In this document: in pieces, positions 54,944 through 63,804 of the stretch
Position numbering within the stretch: position 1 is the stretch's first letter
Layout of the letters: each line of letters begins with the position of its first letter
From: Lachnospiraceae bacterium
GTDB lineage: Bacteria; Bacillota; Clostridia; Lachnospirales; Lachnospiraceae
DNA length: 64,000 nt
Reading direction: 5' to 3'
Assembly: GCA_014804445.1 (NCBI GenBank)
Contig: JAAUZU010000016.1
Span: 4,178 to 68,177 of the forward strand
Notes under the pieces: generated by a model
What the model was told of the DNA's origin: nothing
Databases searched by the model: none
What the model saw: the letters and a program-made list of their open reading frames with translations, nothing else
Program-made: the position numbers and the translations under genes

Positions 54944-57145
54944 CTATTCCTGAATTGCATCATAATCGCCTTCTATGGCGTCTCCCGTATCCGGATCCAG
55001 AAGTTGTCCCGTATCAGGGTCTATGAAATACCCCGTGGCAAGGTCCCTCTCAAAATCCATCCATACAGGGCGTGAAGCACTTTCTTCTCCGCTGCCTTCC
55101 GCTCCCTGTCCTGTGCCTTCTTCACCGTCCGCGGTCTGGGTATACCGGCGCGTATCCTCCAGTCTCTTCTCTTCCAGCTCTGCCAGTTCCTTCTCAGACA
55201 AATCCTCCGTCATAAAGATACCCATGTAGGGAAGCACTTCCGTCAGGATATCCCGGGCAATGGCTGTCGCCTGCTTTGTACCGGTACTCTGATCCGGAAT
55301 ATTGGGTCTGTCAATCACAACATATATGGCAATTTGCGGATTTTCTGCCGGTGCAAAACCGATGAAGGAAACAATATATTCCCCGTTTCCTCTGGGCAGT
55401 GTCTGTGCAGTCCCCGTCTTGCCGCCTATGGCATAGCCTGCAGGCCTTGCCGCCTTACCCGTATTGCCTACGCCGTTCGGGTCACAGGTTGCAATGCAGT
55501 ATTCCCTTATCAGCGCGGAAGTCGATTCCGATACCACCTGCTTTAACACTCTGGGCTCGATATTCTCTACCACCGCCCCGTTGGTCGTGCGAATCTGCCT
55601 CACCATATGCGGCTCATAATAATAGCCGCCGTTGATCAGGGCGCAGTAACCTGTAATCATTTGAATCATAGTCACATTAAAGCCCTGTCCGAAGGAACCT
55701 ACCGCAAGATCCACCTTCCGCATATTCTCCGCACTGTGAAGCAGTCCTGCCGTTCTTGCTTCTCCCGCCAAATCGATATTGGTTCTCAAACCAAAGTTAA
55801 AATTCTTCTGGTACTCTGCAAAAATCTCTGTTCCAATGGAAAAAGACATTTTCATCAGCGCCACGTTGCAGGATGCCGCTATCGCCTGTTTAATACTGAC
55901 GTCACCGTCGCCCCACCGGTTGTGGCAGCGAATGGGGCTTTCCCCCTCCACCACTACCAGTCCGCCCGTACATTCATAGGTTTCATTTCCTTTAAGCCTT
56001 CCGGTCTCCAGACCCATTGCCACCGTAAAAGGCTTATAAGTGGAGCCCGGCTCAAAGGTATCGGTGATACAGAAATTACGCCACAGCTCATTTAATGTCT
56101 GGTAATAGATGTCCTCTTCCTGCAATGCGGCAATTTCTTCTTCCGTGTAAAACGCACTCAAATCGTAGGGCGTGTTCAAATCAAATGTGGGACAGCTTGC
56201 CATGGCAAGAATATTGCCCGTATCCACCTCCATAATGATGCACGCCGCATTATTGGCGGCAGGCCCCTGGGTATAGTTGTTTTCATACTCTTCCCAATAC
56301 TCTGCCAGATATCTTTCCACACTGCTCTGGATATTGATATCCAGTGTGCTCACCAGCGTGTAGCCGTCCACCGCAGGCTTTGTGGTTCTCTCCAGATTGG
56401 AGTCCACATTCAGATAACCGTACTCTCTTCCGGTAGTCCCGTTTAAAACATCGTTATAGTACTCCTCCAGCCCGTACATGCCCGTACCATCCGAAGTCGT
56501 AAAGCCTATGACATCACATGCCAGACTGCCGTTCGGATAGGTTCTTTTATATTCCTCTTCAAACCAGACGCCTCTGATATATCTGCCCTCTCCGTTTTCT
56601 CCTGTATCGTTCTGTTTTTCTACAAACGCACTGATTTCATCATAAGAGAGCTTTTTTATCGGCACATAGTATCTGCTCTGCGGATGCTCTGCAATATATC
56701 TTCTGATTTCTGCCATGTCAAGCTGCGGAAAACAGCTTCCCAAAGCAGAAAGCGTCGGTTCCAGATAGGCTTCCTTGCTCGTCATGACATAGGTATCAAT
56801 GACCAGATTATATACCTTTTCACTGACTGCCAGACTGGTGCCATTACAGTCAACGATATCCCCCCTCCTGAAGGGAAGGGTGATACTGTCGTACTTTTGC
56901 TGGGACAACACCTGCTTGCCGTATTTTTCTCCTTTTTCACCGCTTATCCATAACAATCTGGCGCTCAACCCAATAAACGCCAGCAAAATAAGTCCGAAAA
57001 GCACCAGCAGCTTTTTCTGCATTTTAATGGTAAATTTCTGCCCCTGCTTTTCTTTCTTTGCCCCTTTAGGCGAACGTTTTGTTATGCTTTTCCTGCCTTG
57101 TCCTTCCAAACCGACTCCCATCCGTGCATTTGCAAGCACATGCAA
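54944..57145 (-). CDS. Class B penicillin-binding protein (SpoVD/FtsI-like)
   Basis: The protein has about 733 residues with a basic N-terminus, one membrane helix (about 46-68), a dimerisation domain and a transpeptidase domain with SxxK (EPGSTYKPF), SxN (AASCNVAL) and KTG (GGKTGTAQ). An acidic tail follows (PDTGQLLDPDTGDAIEG) and no PASTA domain is found. The first ATG lacks a good ribosome site; other starts (a TTG upstream, or codons downstream) are possible. It follows ftsL in the dcw order, the usual place of ftsI or spoVD. Confidence 0.9.
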   Translation of the reverse strand: MHVLANARMGVGLEGQGRKSITKRSPKGAKKEKQGQKFTIKMQKKLLVLFGLILLAFIGLSARLLWISGEKGEKYGKQVLSQQKYDSITLPFRRGDIVDCNGTSLAVSEKVYNLVIDTYVMTSKEAYLEPTLSALGSCFPQLDMAEIRRYIAEHPQSRYYVPIKKLSYDEISAFVEKQNDTGENGEGRYIRGVWFEEEYKRTYPNGSLACDVIGFTTSDGTGMYGLEEYYNDVLNGTTGREYGYLNVDSNLERTTKPAVDGYTLVSTLDINIQSSVERYLAEYWEEYENNYTQGPAANNAACIIMEVDTGNILAMASCPTFDLNTPYDLSAFYTEEEIAALQEEDIYYQTLNELWRNFCITDTFEPGSTYKPFTVAMGLETGRLKGNETYECTGGLVVVEGESPIRCHNRWGDGDVSIKQAIAASCNVALMKMSFSIGTEIFAEYQKNFNFGLRTNIDLAGEARTAGLLHSAENMRKVDLAVGSFGQGFNVTMIQMITGYCALINGGYYYEPHMVRQIRTTNGAVVENIEPRVLKQVVSESTSALIREYCIATCDPNGVGNTGKAARPAGYAIGGKTGTAQTLPRGNGEYIVSFIGFAPAENPQIAIYVVIDRPNIPDQSTGTKQATAIARDILTEVLPYMGIFMTEDLSEKELAELEEKRLEDTRRYTQTADGEEGTGQGAEGSGEESASRPVWMDFERDLATGYFIDPDTGQLLDPDTGDAIEGDYDAIQE

Positions 57146-57182
57146 ACCGGAGCTGTCAAACTGCCAGCCCCGATAGCCTTTG

Positions 57183-57644
57183 TTATTGCCCGGGTATCTC
57201 CCCGAACTGTCTTACGTAATCGCTGCTCTCATTAGTATAGTTAATAATCTGTCCCTCTGCCGCATAGGTCATGCCAAGTTCACCAATGGCAATCCTCTTG
57301 ATTTCCTCCAAGTCAATGCTGTTATTGATACGCACAAGCTCCTCGTCGTTTGCAAGCCTCATGTTGTTGAGCCTGCTCTCTAACGATGCAATCTGCTCTA
57401 CCTGCGCCGTAAGGTCTGCCTGCAGTCTGATGTAGCCAATCAGCACATATGCTGCCACAAACAACGCAGCCGCCAGAAATATCACATAACCGAAATTCAT
57501 ATGATATGCCCTGTCACGGTTCTTGCGTGTCTCGTTGCTCAGCTTCTTTCTGGGCTGCTCCTCCATGGCACGCCTTACGTCCAGCTTCCTTGCCGTATTT
57601 CCCTCTATATATCGATATGTCTGTCTTCTCTGACCTCCTGCCAT
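57183..57644 (-). CDS. ftsL: FtsL-like septum formation protein
   Basis: The protein has about 153 residues from the ATG at 57644 (GAGGA upstream). The cytoplasmic part is basic. One membrane helix (about 51-72) is followed by a short coiled coil (LTAQVEQIASLESRLNNMRL) and EEIKRIAIGELGMTYA, as in FtsL. It interacts with DivIC and FtsQ at the septum. It overlaps no gene and lies 11 bp after rsmH. Confidence 0.85.
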   Translation of the reverse strand: MAGGQRRQTYRYIEGNTARKLDVRRAMEEQPRKKLSNETRKNRDRAYHMNFGYVIFLAAALFVAAYVLIGYIRLQADLTAQVEQIASLESRLNNMRLANDEELVRINNSIDLEEIKRIAIGELGMTYAAEGQIINYTNESSDYVRQFGEIPGQ

Positions 57645-57654
57645 GCCATTGTCC

Positions 57655-58587
57655 TCATTTCTTTTCAAATACTCTCAGCTTCGCGCTCTTTGAGCGGCTG
57701 TTTTCCCTCAATTCCTCCTCCGTCGGCAAAATCGGTTTCTTTGTCACTGCTCTGCCCTGCGGCTTCTTCCCACATATGCAGACCGGAAATTCCGGCGGGC
57801 AGGTACATGGATTTTCACTGCGCTTAAACGCCGCCTTTACCAGCCTGTCCTCCAGCGAATGGAAGGTGATGATACAAAGCCTTCCCTCCGGTGCCAGCAT
57901 TTCTATCATCGTATCCAGTGAATCCCGTAAAACCTCCAGTTCCCTGTTACATTCGATGCGGATAGCCTGAAAGGTCCGCTTTGAAGGGTGTCCGTTCTGC
58001 CTCATTTTTGCCGGAATGGCAGCCTTTATAATTTCGTTTAATTCACCGGTTGTCTCTATTTGTTTTTCTTCTCTGAACCTTACGATATGTTTTGCTATAT
58101 TTTTTGCAAACTGCTCTTCCCCGTAATCACGGATAATCCGGTATAACTCCTGCTCCGTATACTGGTTGACAATGGTCTGAGCCGTGAGTGTCTGCCGCCT
58201 GTCCATCCGCATATCAAGCTTTGTGTCAAACCGGTAGGAAAATCCTCTCTCCTCCGTGTCGAGCTGATAAGAGGAAACGCCAAGGTCTAAAACGATGCCG
58301 TCCACCTGCTCTACACCGTACTGTGCAAGCGCTTCTCTTATATTGCAGTAATTGCTGCGTACAAGAGTAACTCTGTCTTGATATGCCGAAAGCCTCTCCT
58401 CTGCAGCCTGCAGCGCAGCATCGTCCTGATCGATTCCGAAAAGCCTTCCGCCCTCCGATAAGCGCTTTGCCACCTCTAAGGCGTGTCCTCCTCCGCCGAG
58501 CGTGCCGTCCACATAGACGCCGTCCGCCTTAATATTCAAGTTTGTAATGGTTTCCTGTAACAGTACTGAATAATGCGAAAACGCCAT
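57655..58587 (-). CDS. rsmH: 16S rRNA m4C1402 methyltransferase RsmH
   Basis: The protein has 310 residues with [11 protein letters not shown], the SAM-binding [35 protein letters not shown] and the C-terminal [15 protein letters not shown] and [12 protein letters not shown]. It methylates N4 of C1402 in 16S rRNA. Second gene of the dcw cluster, as usual. Confidence 0.97.
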   Translation of the reverse strand: MAFSHYSVLLQETITNLNIKADGVYVDGTLGGGGHALEVAKRLSEGGRLFGIDQDDAALQAAEERLSAYQDRVTLVRSNYCNIREALAQYGVEQVDGIVLDLGVSSYQLDTEERGFSYRFDTKLDMRMDRRQTLTAQTIVNQYTEQELYRIIRDYGEEQFAKNIAKHIVRFREEKQIETTGELNEIIKAAIPAKMRQNGHPSKRTFQAIRIECNRELEVLRDSLDTMIEMLAPEGRLCIITFHSLEDRLVKAAFKRSENPCTCPPEFPVCICGKKPQGRAVTKKPILPTEEELRENSRSKSAKLRVFEKK

Positions 58588-58637
58588 AGCTTTCTGTGCC
58601 TTTCCCGCCGGCTTTCCCGAACGGGTAGCTGCCTGCG

Positions 58638-59072
58638 TCAGATGCCAAGCCCTAATTCGGACATATGCATTGCAATCTCGTCCATATCGTCATAGGTAAC
58701 AGTTCCTTCGTATCTTTCCTTACTCCAAATTTCCACACGGCCGCCGACGCCGATTAAAACCACGTCCTTTTCGAGCGCCGCAAAGTCTTTCAGGCTGGCA
58801 GGAATCAGGATACGCCCCTGCTTGTCTACCTCCACGGCCGTCGCGCCCGCCATGAAAAAACGGATAAATTTACGTACATCAGGATTTGTCAGGGAGGGTA
58901 ATTTCTTTAGCTTTTCTTCAAAAGCAGTCCATTCGGTGTTATCAAATACAAATAAGCAGCCGTCCAGTCCCTTCGTCACCACAAACTCGTCTCCGAGCGT
59001 CTCCCTAAACTTAGAAGGAATAATCAACCTGCTTTTTGCGTCTATCGTATGATTGTATTCACCCATGAACAT
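58638..59072 (-). CDS. mraZ: Transcriptional regulator MraZ
   Basis: The protein has 144 residues from the ATG at 59072 ([24 protein letters not shown] upstream). It contains two SpoVT-AbrB-like repeats, with [14 protein letters not shown] and [15 protein letters not shown]. MraZ binds tandem repeats upstream of its own gene and regulates the dcw cluster. Four such repeats are found at 59124-59160. Confidence 0.95.
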   Translation of the reverse strand: MFMGEYNHTIDAKSRLIIPSKFRETLGDEFVVTKGLDGCLFVFDNTEWTAFEEKLKKLPSLTNPDVRKFIRFFMAGATAVEVDKQGRILIPASLKDFAALEKDVVLIGVGGRVEIWSKERYEGTVTYDDMDEIAMHMSELGLGI

Positions 59073-59123
59073 TGCAATCACCCGCCTTCGAAAGTGGTCT
59101 GCCACAAAAAGGGTGCTTTTTCT

Positions 59124-59160
59124 ACCACTTTCAACCACTTAGCACCACTTCTAACCACTT
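59124..59160 (-). promoter_or_regulatory. MraZ operator: four AAGTGGT boxes with 10-bp period
   Basis: On the minus strand AAGTGGT occurs at 59160-59154, 59150-59144, 59140-59134 and 59130-59124, each with a 3-bp spacer. This matches the AAAGTGG-N3 tandem arrangement reported for MraZ of Mollicutes. A TATAAA (59176-59171) upstream could be the -10, so the boxes would cover the transcription start. Confidence 0.85.
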
Positions 59161-59244
59161 TTATACTGATTTTATACTAAAATAAGGGATTTAGCAAGCA
59201 AATTCAAGTAATTTGCACAAAAAAAATGCACCTTTTGATGGCGC

Positions 59245-59276
59245 AAAAAAGGCCGGCACAATATCTTGTGCCGGCC
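59245..59276 (-). terminator. Terminator of the XRE-TPR gene
   Basis: On the minus strand GGCCGGCACA and TGTGCCGGCC flank a short loop and are followed by a run of T, 48 bp after the stop codon at 59325. Confidence 0.92.
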
Positions 59277-59324
59277 CTCTGATTTACTACAGCATATAGA
59301 TTTTATCACTTTAACACACAAACA

Positions 59325-59987
59325 TCAAATATTGCTGCAATCCGGAATAGGCTTTTCACCAAATACCTTTTCCGGTCCAAGCAAAATATTCTTTATGTTT
59401 TCGTTTATTTCACTTTCAGACAAGCCTTGCCTAATGAGCGGCTGAATCACTTCACGACTTTCTCTTGTATGGGGAAGTTCCGCTGCAAGCCTGTTCGCTT
59501 TATCCTCGTATCCTGCTTTCAAATATAAGAAACACAAGGTTGCCCGCATAGTAGCTTTCTGTTTCTCGTCCATGGATATAGGCAGCCCTTTTTCCATTAA
59601 TTCGATAGCTTCTTCTGTGTTACCTTTTAACGCCAGTGTACTTGCCAGTCCAAGAATCATTCCCGGTTTATTTGGATAAATCAGTAATGCATCCCGATAC
59701 GTTTTTTCTGCGGAGTCATAATCTCCTTTTCGCTGATAATTAACCGCTTTGTTATGAATATTATATCGTGTTTCTTCCGCACGAATCGTATCCATCCCCA
59801 CCAACAAATCAATACTCGTTTCAAATATGTTTGCCAGTGCCGGCAAAAGTGTAATATCCGGATAACACTCTCCACGCTCCCATTTTGAAACGCTTTGCGG
59901 TGTAATCCCTAAATACTCTGCAACCTCCTCTTGCGTAAGATTTTTCAAAATACGATACTTCTTTAAATTTTCCGGTAAATATAACAT
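59325..59987 (-). CDS. XRE-family regulator with tetratricopeptide-like tail
   Basis: The protein has 220 residues with an N-terminal helix-turn-helix (LTQEEVAEYLGITPQSVSKWERGECYPD) and C-terminal TPR-like helices (YQRKGDYDSAEKTYRDALLIYP, ALKGNTEEAIELMEKGLP). The ATG has AGGAGG upstream. The TPR part would sense a peptide or protein partner. It sits between ychF and the dcw cluster, with a strong terminator. Confidence 0.9.
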   Translation of the reverse strand: MLYLPENLKKYRILKNLTQEEVAEYLGITPQSVSKWERGECYPDITLLPALANIFETSIDLLVGMDTIRAEETRYNIHNKAVNYQRKGDYDSAEKTYRDALLIYPNKPGMILGLASTLALKGNTEEAIELMEKGLPISMDEKQKATMRATLCFLYLKAGYEDKANRLAAELPHTRESREVIQPLIRQGLSESEINENIKNILLGPEKVFGEKPIPDCSNI

Positions 59988-60094
59988 AGCGCATCCTCCT
60001 GATGATTTATGATAATAAAATCATATCATGCGCATCTGCAAATTCAATAACGCAATAGTTGTCTTAAACTCAACCAATCTTTTGCAATCGCCAA

Positions 60095-61192
60095 TCAGAC
60101 ATTGAAGCGGAACAAAATCACATCTCCATCCTTCACAACGTAATCCTTGCCTTCCATACCGACCAGTCCTTTTTCTCTTGCTGCCGAAAGGGAGCCCTGC
60201 TCCAAAAGGTCTTTATAATTTACAACCTCTGCCTTGATGAAGCCCCTTTCAAAATCCGTGTGGATTTTGCCCGCAGCCTGCGGCGCTTTTGTCCCCACCT
60301 TGATGGTCCACGCCCGCGTCTCATCCTCGCCGGCTGTCAAGTAGCTGATAAGCCCGAGCAGACGGTAGCTTGCCTTAATCAGCTTCTCCAGTCCTGACTC
60401 CGCAAGCCCCATGTCCTCTAAAAACATTGCCTTTTCATCATCCTCCAACTCGGCAATCTCCTGCTCTATCTGCGCACAAATCACAAAGACCTCGCTGTCC
60501 TCGCCCTCCGCAAACTTCCTGACCGCAGCCACGCCTGCATTGCCGGCGCCATCATCCGCAAGCTCGTCCTCCGCCACATTCGCCGCGTAGATAACAGGCT
60601 TATAGGTCAGCAGATTGTAGCCTTTAAACAGCTCCGCCTCGTCCTCATCCTCCACAACAAGACTCTTCGCCATTCTGCCGCTTTCCAGATGCGCCTTGAT
60701 TCTCTCTAAAAGCTCCTGCTCCTTCGCAAGGGCCTTGTCCATCCGCGCACCCTTTGCCACCTTGGCAATTCTTCTCTCCAGTATTTCCAAATCAGAAAAA
60801 ATAAGCTCCAGATTGATGGTCTCAATATCCCTAAGAGGATTGACACTCCCGTCTACATGCACTACATTCGGATCCTCAAAACAGCGCACAACATGGACAA
60901 TGGCGTCCACTTCCCTGATATTGCTGAGGAACTGATTGCCCAGTCCTTCCCCTTTGGAAGCGCCTTTTACAAGCCCTGCAATATCCACAAACTCAATCAC
61001 CGCCGGCGTCACCTTTTTGGAATGATACATATCGCCGAGCAGCTTCAGCCGCTCGTCCGGCACTGCAACAATGCCTACATTGGGATCTATGGTACAAAAC
61101 GGGTAATTCGCCGACTCCGCACCCGCCTTTGTCAATGAATTAAACAGGGTGCTCTTTCCGACGTTCGGCAGTCCTACGATTCCTAATTTCAT
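60095..61192 (-). CDS. ychF: Ribosome-binding ATPase YchF
   Basis: The protein has 365 residues of the Obg-related family that prefers ATP. Motifs are GLPNVGKSTLFN (P-loop), DIAGLVKGASKGEGLGN, NVAEDELAD replacing NKxD, and a TGS-like C-terminus (GTKAPQAAGKIHTDFERGFI ... VVKDGDVILFRFNV). It binds ribosomes and is linked to stress responses. AAAGGAG precedes the start. Confidence 0.97.
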   Translation of the reverse strand: MKLGIVGLPNVGKSTLFNSLTKAGAESANYPFCTIDPNVGIVAVPDERLKLLGDMYHSKKVTPAVIEFVDIAGLVKGASKGEGLGNQFLSNIREVDAIVHVVRCFEDPNVVHVDGSVNPLRDIETINLELIFSDLEILERRIAKVAKGARMDKALAKEQELLERIKAHLESGRMAKSLVVEDEDEAELFKGYNLLTYKPVIYAANVAEDELADDGAGNAGVAAVRKFAEGEDSEVFVICAQIEQEIAELEDDEKAMFLEDMGLAESGLEKLIKASYRLLGLISYLTAGEDETRAWTIKVGTKAPQAAGKIHTDFERGFIKAEVVNYKDLLEQGSLSAAREKGLVGMEGKDYVVKDGDVILFRFNV

Positions 61193-61367
61193 TTTATCTT
61201 AATCTCCTTTAAGTCTTTTCCAATAGTAAAAGCTCCTTGAAAAAGAGCCTTAATATCTATGGTAGTATAGCATATCAAGGATTAAAAGTAAATTGTAGAA
61301 TTTGTGCATTTCAAATAAAGAAAGTTTCTACGAAAAATCTCTGCTAAGTTTCTCCAACATTTCAAAA

Positions 61368-61739
61368 TCATTCGTTCGCTTTGCCAGTGGTGTTAATTTC
61401 CCGGTTTTCAGCCTGCAAAAGAAATTTATAGTGCGGATCCTTTTCAGCATTAATATTTAGTTCAATCAGTTGCCCTTTCGGTACTGGAATCATATTGTTG
61501 ATATTGATAACCGCATAGTCCTTTATCTTAATAAAATCCACGCCCTCCTTCATTTTCTTGTGCTTTGATTTAAATGAGGATAGTGGCGCAAAATAAGAAT
61601 GATGATTGATTTCTAATACAACACCAATATATTTACGCCCCGACGAACCACCTTCATGCAAGAACAAATGCTCCTGATATTGGCTCAAATATTTTATGTA
61701 AGAATTATTCACTCCATATATTCTTATATTATCTTTCAT
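61368..61739 (-). pseudogene. Type III toxin-antitoxin toxin, ToxN/AbiQ/CptN family, 3' end degraded
   Basis: From the ATG at 61739 (AAAGGAG upstream) 123 codons encode the toxin core: IRIYGVNNSYIKYLSQY, GRKYIGVVLEINHHSYFAPLSS, KSKHKKM, VDFIKI and YAVININNMIPV. These are typical of ToxN-family endoribonucleases. The protein ends early at ENREINTTGKANE, about 50 residues short. A reading in another frame just after this point (LAKRTNDFEMLEKL) resembles the normal C-terminus, so an internal deletion with frameshift is likely. Activity is doubtful. Confidence 0.8.
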
Positions 61740-61792
61740 AAAACTCCTTTGTTTATAAATAGCAATGGATTCCCACCGCTGTATTATCTGAC

Positions 61793-61823
61793 AGAAAAGG
61801 CAGAGACTAAAGTAGTCCCTGCC
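61793..61823 (-). terminator. Terminator between antitoxin repeats and toxin
   Basis: On the minus strand GGCAGGGACT and AGTCTCTGCC form a hairpin followed by TTTTCTGT. A weak terminator in this position is the standard arrangement in type III toxin-antitoxin loci; it sets the ratio of antitoxin RNA to toxin mRNA. Confidence 0.85.
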
Positions 61824-61829
61824 ATCTGT

Positions 61830-61903
61830 TAACTCGCTCACTTATGGGCTGTGCATCACCCACTTATAACTCGCTCATTTATAAGGCTGTGCATCACCTA
61901 CTA
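61830..61903 (-). ncRNA. Type III antitoxin RNA: two 37-nt tandem repeats
   Basis: Two adjacent 37-nt units (61867-61903 and 61830-61866) share GGTGATGCACAGCC and GAGCGAGTTA on the minus strand and differ by a few bases. Repeats of 34-45 nt ahead of a terminator and a ToxN-like gene are diagnostic of toxI/cptI-type antitoxins, where each unit forms a pseudoknot that inhibits one toxin monomer. The two-repeat form is closest to the CptIN group. Confidence 0.8.
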
Positions 61904-61908
61904 CATTT

Positions 61909-61936
61909 AGTATACACTAATTTTTGAAAATTACAA
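61909..61936 (-). promoter_or_regulatory. Promoter of the antitoxin RNA
   Basis: A -35 TTGTAA (61936-61931) and a -10 TATACT (61914-61909), 16 bp apart, lie directly before the first repeat. Confidence 0.65.
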
Positions 61937-62068
61937 CTCTATTAAGAAATTTTCCGTTTTTTCTTTTGTTCTATCCAAGCTTTATTATCAATTTTAAAAC
62001 TTGAGTGCAGTAGATACCCTTTTCTTAAATAGCATTCACGCCACATAGCCCCGCCACTTGTGCTGTTA

Positions 62069-62671
62069 TTACATCCATTTTTCCAAATCATCGCTGCTGC
62101 ATTTTCCCACAAAACATTCAATATTATAAAAATATTCGGGCACCAATGCAAAGGCTGTTATTCTAAAATGTCCCTCGACAATCACAAAATGTTCTAAATC
62201 TGATGTCAGTAAAATCGGTCTTAAAAATGTTCCTCCGATTTTTATAAATTCCGCGGCTTTGAGAAAACCCGCATTGCTCTGGTTATAAATTTCAATTCCG
62301 CTTTGAATCGTCTGTGCAGCCATCAAAGGCGAATGGGTTCCTTTCGATAATTCATTCCAGTAACTGTAATCGATGTATCTGATCTTACTAAAATCATCGC
62401 TCACAAAATTGCATACACTCCATTGAATGTCGTTCGGAAAATTCTCAAATAATTCGCGATTTAAGCCGTATCCCCGAAATCCTCCGAGCAGCTTTTTTCT
62501 TGCGATATTTTCATTCGTGTTATGCAAGTCTCCGGATAATATTATGCTTTCATCCAGCAAAAGCTCTTTCATAACTTTTTTGATGTGTTCTGAAAATCTC
62601 TCGGAATGATACTCTGTTTTTAAGTATTCTGAAATCATTTCATCCTCAGAGCTTGTTCTTAAAATGTTCAC
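62069..62671 (-). CDS. Hypothetical protein, 200 residues
   Basis: The protein starts at GTG 62671, with AGGAGG 11 bp upstream, 15 bp after the APH-family gene. I do not recognise the family. It appears to be an alpha/beta protein with a ParB-like feel in FVIVEGHFRITAFALVPEYF (cf. the VxxGHxR element of ParB/Srx-type nucleotide-binding folds). This is only a weak resemblance. Co-transcription with the kinase-like gene is likely. Confidence 0.65.
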   Translation of the reverse strand: MNILRTSSEDEMISEYLKTEYHSERFSEHIKKVMKELLLDESIILSGDLHNTNENIARKKLLGGFRGYGLNRELFENFPNDIQWSVCNFVSDDFSKIRYIDYSYWNELSKGTHSPLMAAQTIQSGIEIYNQSNAGFLKAAEFIKIGGTFLRPILLTSDLEHFVIVEGHFRITAFALVPEYFYNIECFVGKCSSDDLEKWM

Positions 62672-62686
62672 GCCGCCATCTGCCTC

Positions 62687-63592
62687 CTATTGTAAATCCA
62701 AGCTGTCGAGATAGCTTTTCAAACGCTTTTCCATTTCTTTATCCCCGATGCTTTTAGAAAAGAGCAGAGAATCCAAAGCGTTATAGATATGGAACGCACT
62801 TTCAAAAGAAACAAATTCAGATTTGCGGTAAGTAGTCCGGTAATGTTTCAAAAATGTATTTCTGAACAGTACATAATCCTGCTCGTTATAATGCAGTTTC
62901 ATCCAAAATGTCAATCGGGATATGTCTGCCATCCAGTTGAACGCCATCGCATCGTCCCAGTCGATAAGCAGTATTTCGCCATTATCCTGCACCATTATAT
63001 TTTTCTTTGACAAATCCCCATGACAAAGGACAGACGGTAAATCTTCAAAATCACGCATTGTACCAAAAAATTTTTCTTTCAATTTTCTTAACTGTGTTTC
63101 TGAAATCGTTTCTTTTAATCCGTCATCCAACCTGTCAAATTCGTCCTCAAAGAAAGCTATCATACTTTCATAACAGGCAATACCGCTGCCTATATATCCG
63201 AAGTTTTTTATTTTTATACTGTGAATGGAAGACACCAGTTCCGCCAATTTGACATAAAGTGCGGTTTCCTGCTCTCTGTCAAGCACTTGTTTATCAGCCG
63301 CTGTTCCTTGTACCTCCCGCTCTATCAGATAACCGTCCGGGTATATTTGAGCATTTCGACTATATGCGATCAGCTCGGCACAGGGAATGTTATTCTGCAT
63401 CAAAATTTGATTTACAAATTGGACTTTGCCGTCTTCGGGCCAGTCCGTGCTTCTGTATAATTTTAAAATATAATGCTTGTCTGATACAGTAAAGGAATAT
63501 ACGAAGTTATTTGTAACATTTTCAAATTTTCTTATTTCCCCGGCACAGCAGCCAAAATGACTCTTAATGATTTGATTGGCTACTTCAAACAT
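62687..63592 (-). CDS. Aminoglycoside phosphotransferase (APH)-family kinase
   Basis: The protein has 301 residues with a protein-kinase-like fold: KHYILKLYRS (ATP-binding lysine), the catalytic loop LCHGDLSKKNIMV and the metal-binding LLIDWDDA. AGGAGG precedes the ATG. Members phosphorylate aminoglycosides, choline, homoserine and other small molecules; the substrate cannot be told. There is no resistance context. It forms a unit with the hypothetical gene downstream. Confidence 0.88.
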   Translation of the reverse strand: MFEVANQIIKSHFGCCAGEIRKFENVTNNFVYSFTVSDKHYILKLYRSTDWPEDGKVQFVNQILMQNNIPCAELIAYSRNAQIYPDGYLIEREVQGTAADKQVLDREQETALYVKLAELVSSIHSIKIKNFGYIGSGIACYESMIAFFEDEFDRLDDGLKETISETQLRKLKEKFFGTMRDFEDLPSVLCHGDLSKKNIMVQDNGEILLIDWDDAMAFNWMADISRLTFWMKLHYNEQDYVLFRNTFLKHYRTTYRKSEFVSFESAFHIYNALDSLLFSKSIGDKEMEKRLKSYLDSLDLQ

Positions 63593-63650
63593 TGTATCAC
63601 CCTCCTAAGCTGTTTTGATATATGGCAATTAGTTTTACGGCAAATTAAGC

Positions 63651-63782
63651 CAGTGGCGGAGCACCTTCCTATAAAGACCGTATAAAAACGCCGGCGCTTG
63701 GCGAGGTTATATCGAGCCTAGCGTTCCGCTGCGTTTTTATCCGAGCGAAAGCGCGTCTTTATAGGAAGGTGCTCCGCCACTG
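63651..63782 (+). repeat. Structured palindromic repeat, copy C
   Basis: This copy has perfect 28-bp outer arms (63651-63678 and 63755-63782, starting CAGTGGCGGAGC), an inner stem ATAAAAACGC/GCGTTTTTAT (63682-63691, 63731-63740) and a hairpin CGCTTGGCGAGG ... TCGAGCCTAGCG. CCGAGCGAAAGCGC (GNRA-type loop) lies between the inner and outer arms. It fills the gap between the APH-family gene and rsgA. Confidence 0.88.
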
Positions 63783-63804
63783 GCGTGACTTGCTGACATC
63801 CGCT

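Noticed and set aside
61830..61903. Direct repeats considered as a small CRISPR array
   Set aside because: There are only two abutting units without spacers, and the promoter, terminator and ToxN-like gene identify a type III antitoxin instead.
61942..62151. Minus-strand frame of 69 codons between the antitoxin promoter and the hypothetical gene
   Set aside because: It overlaps the 3' end of the better-supported 62069-62671 gene in another frame, and lacks a ribosome site and recognisable features.
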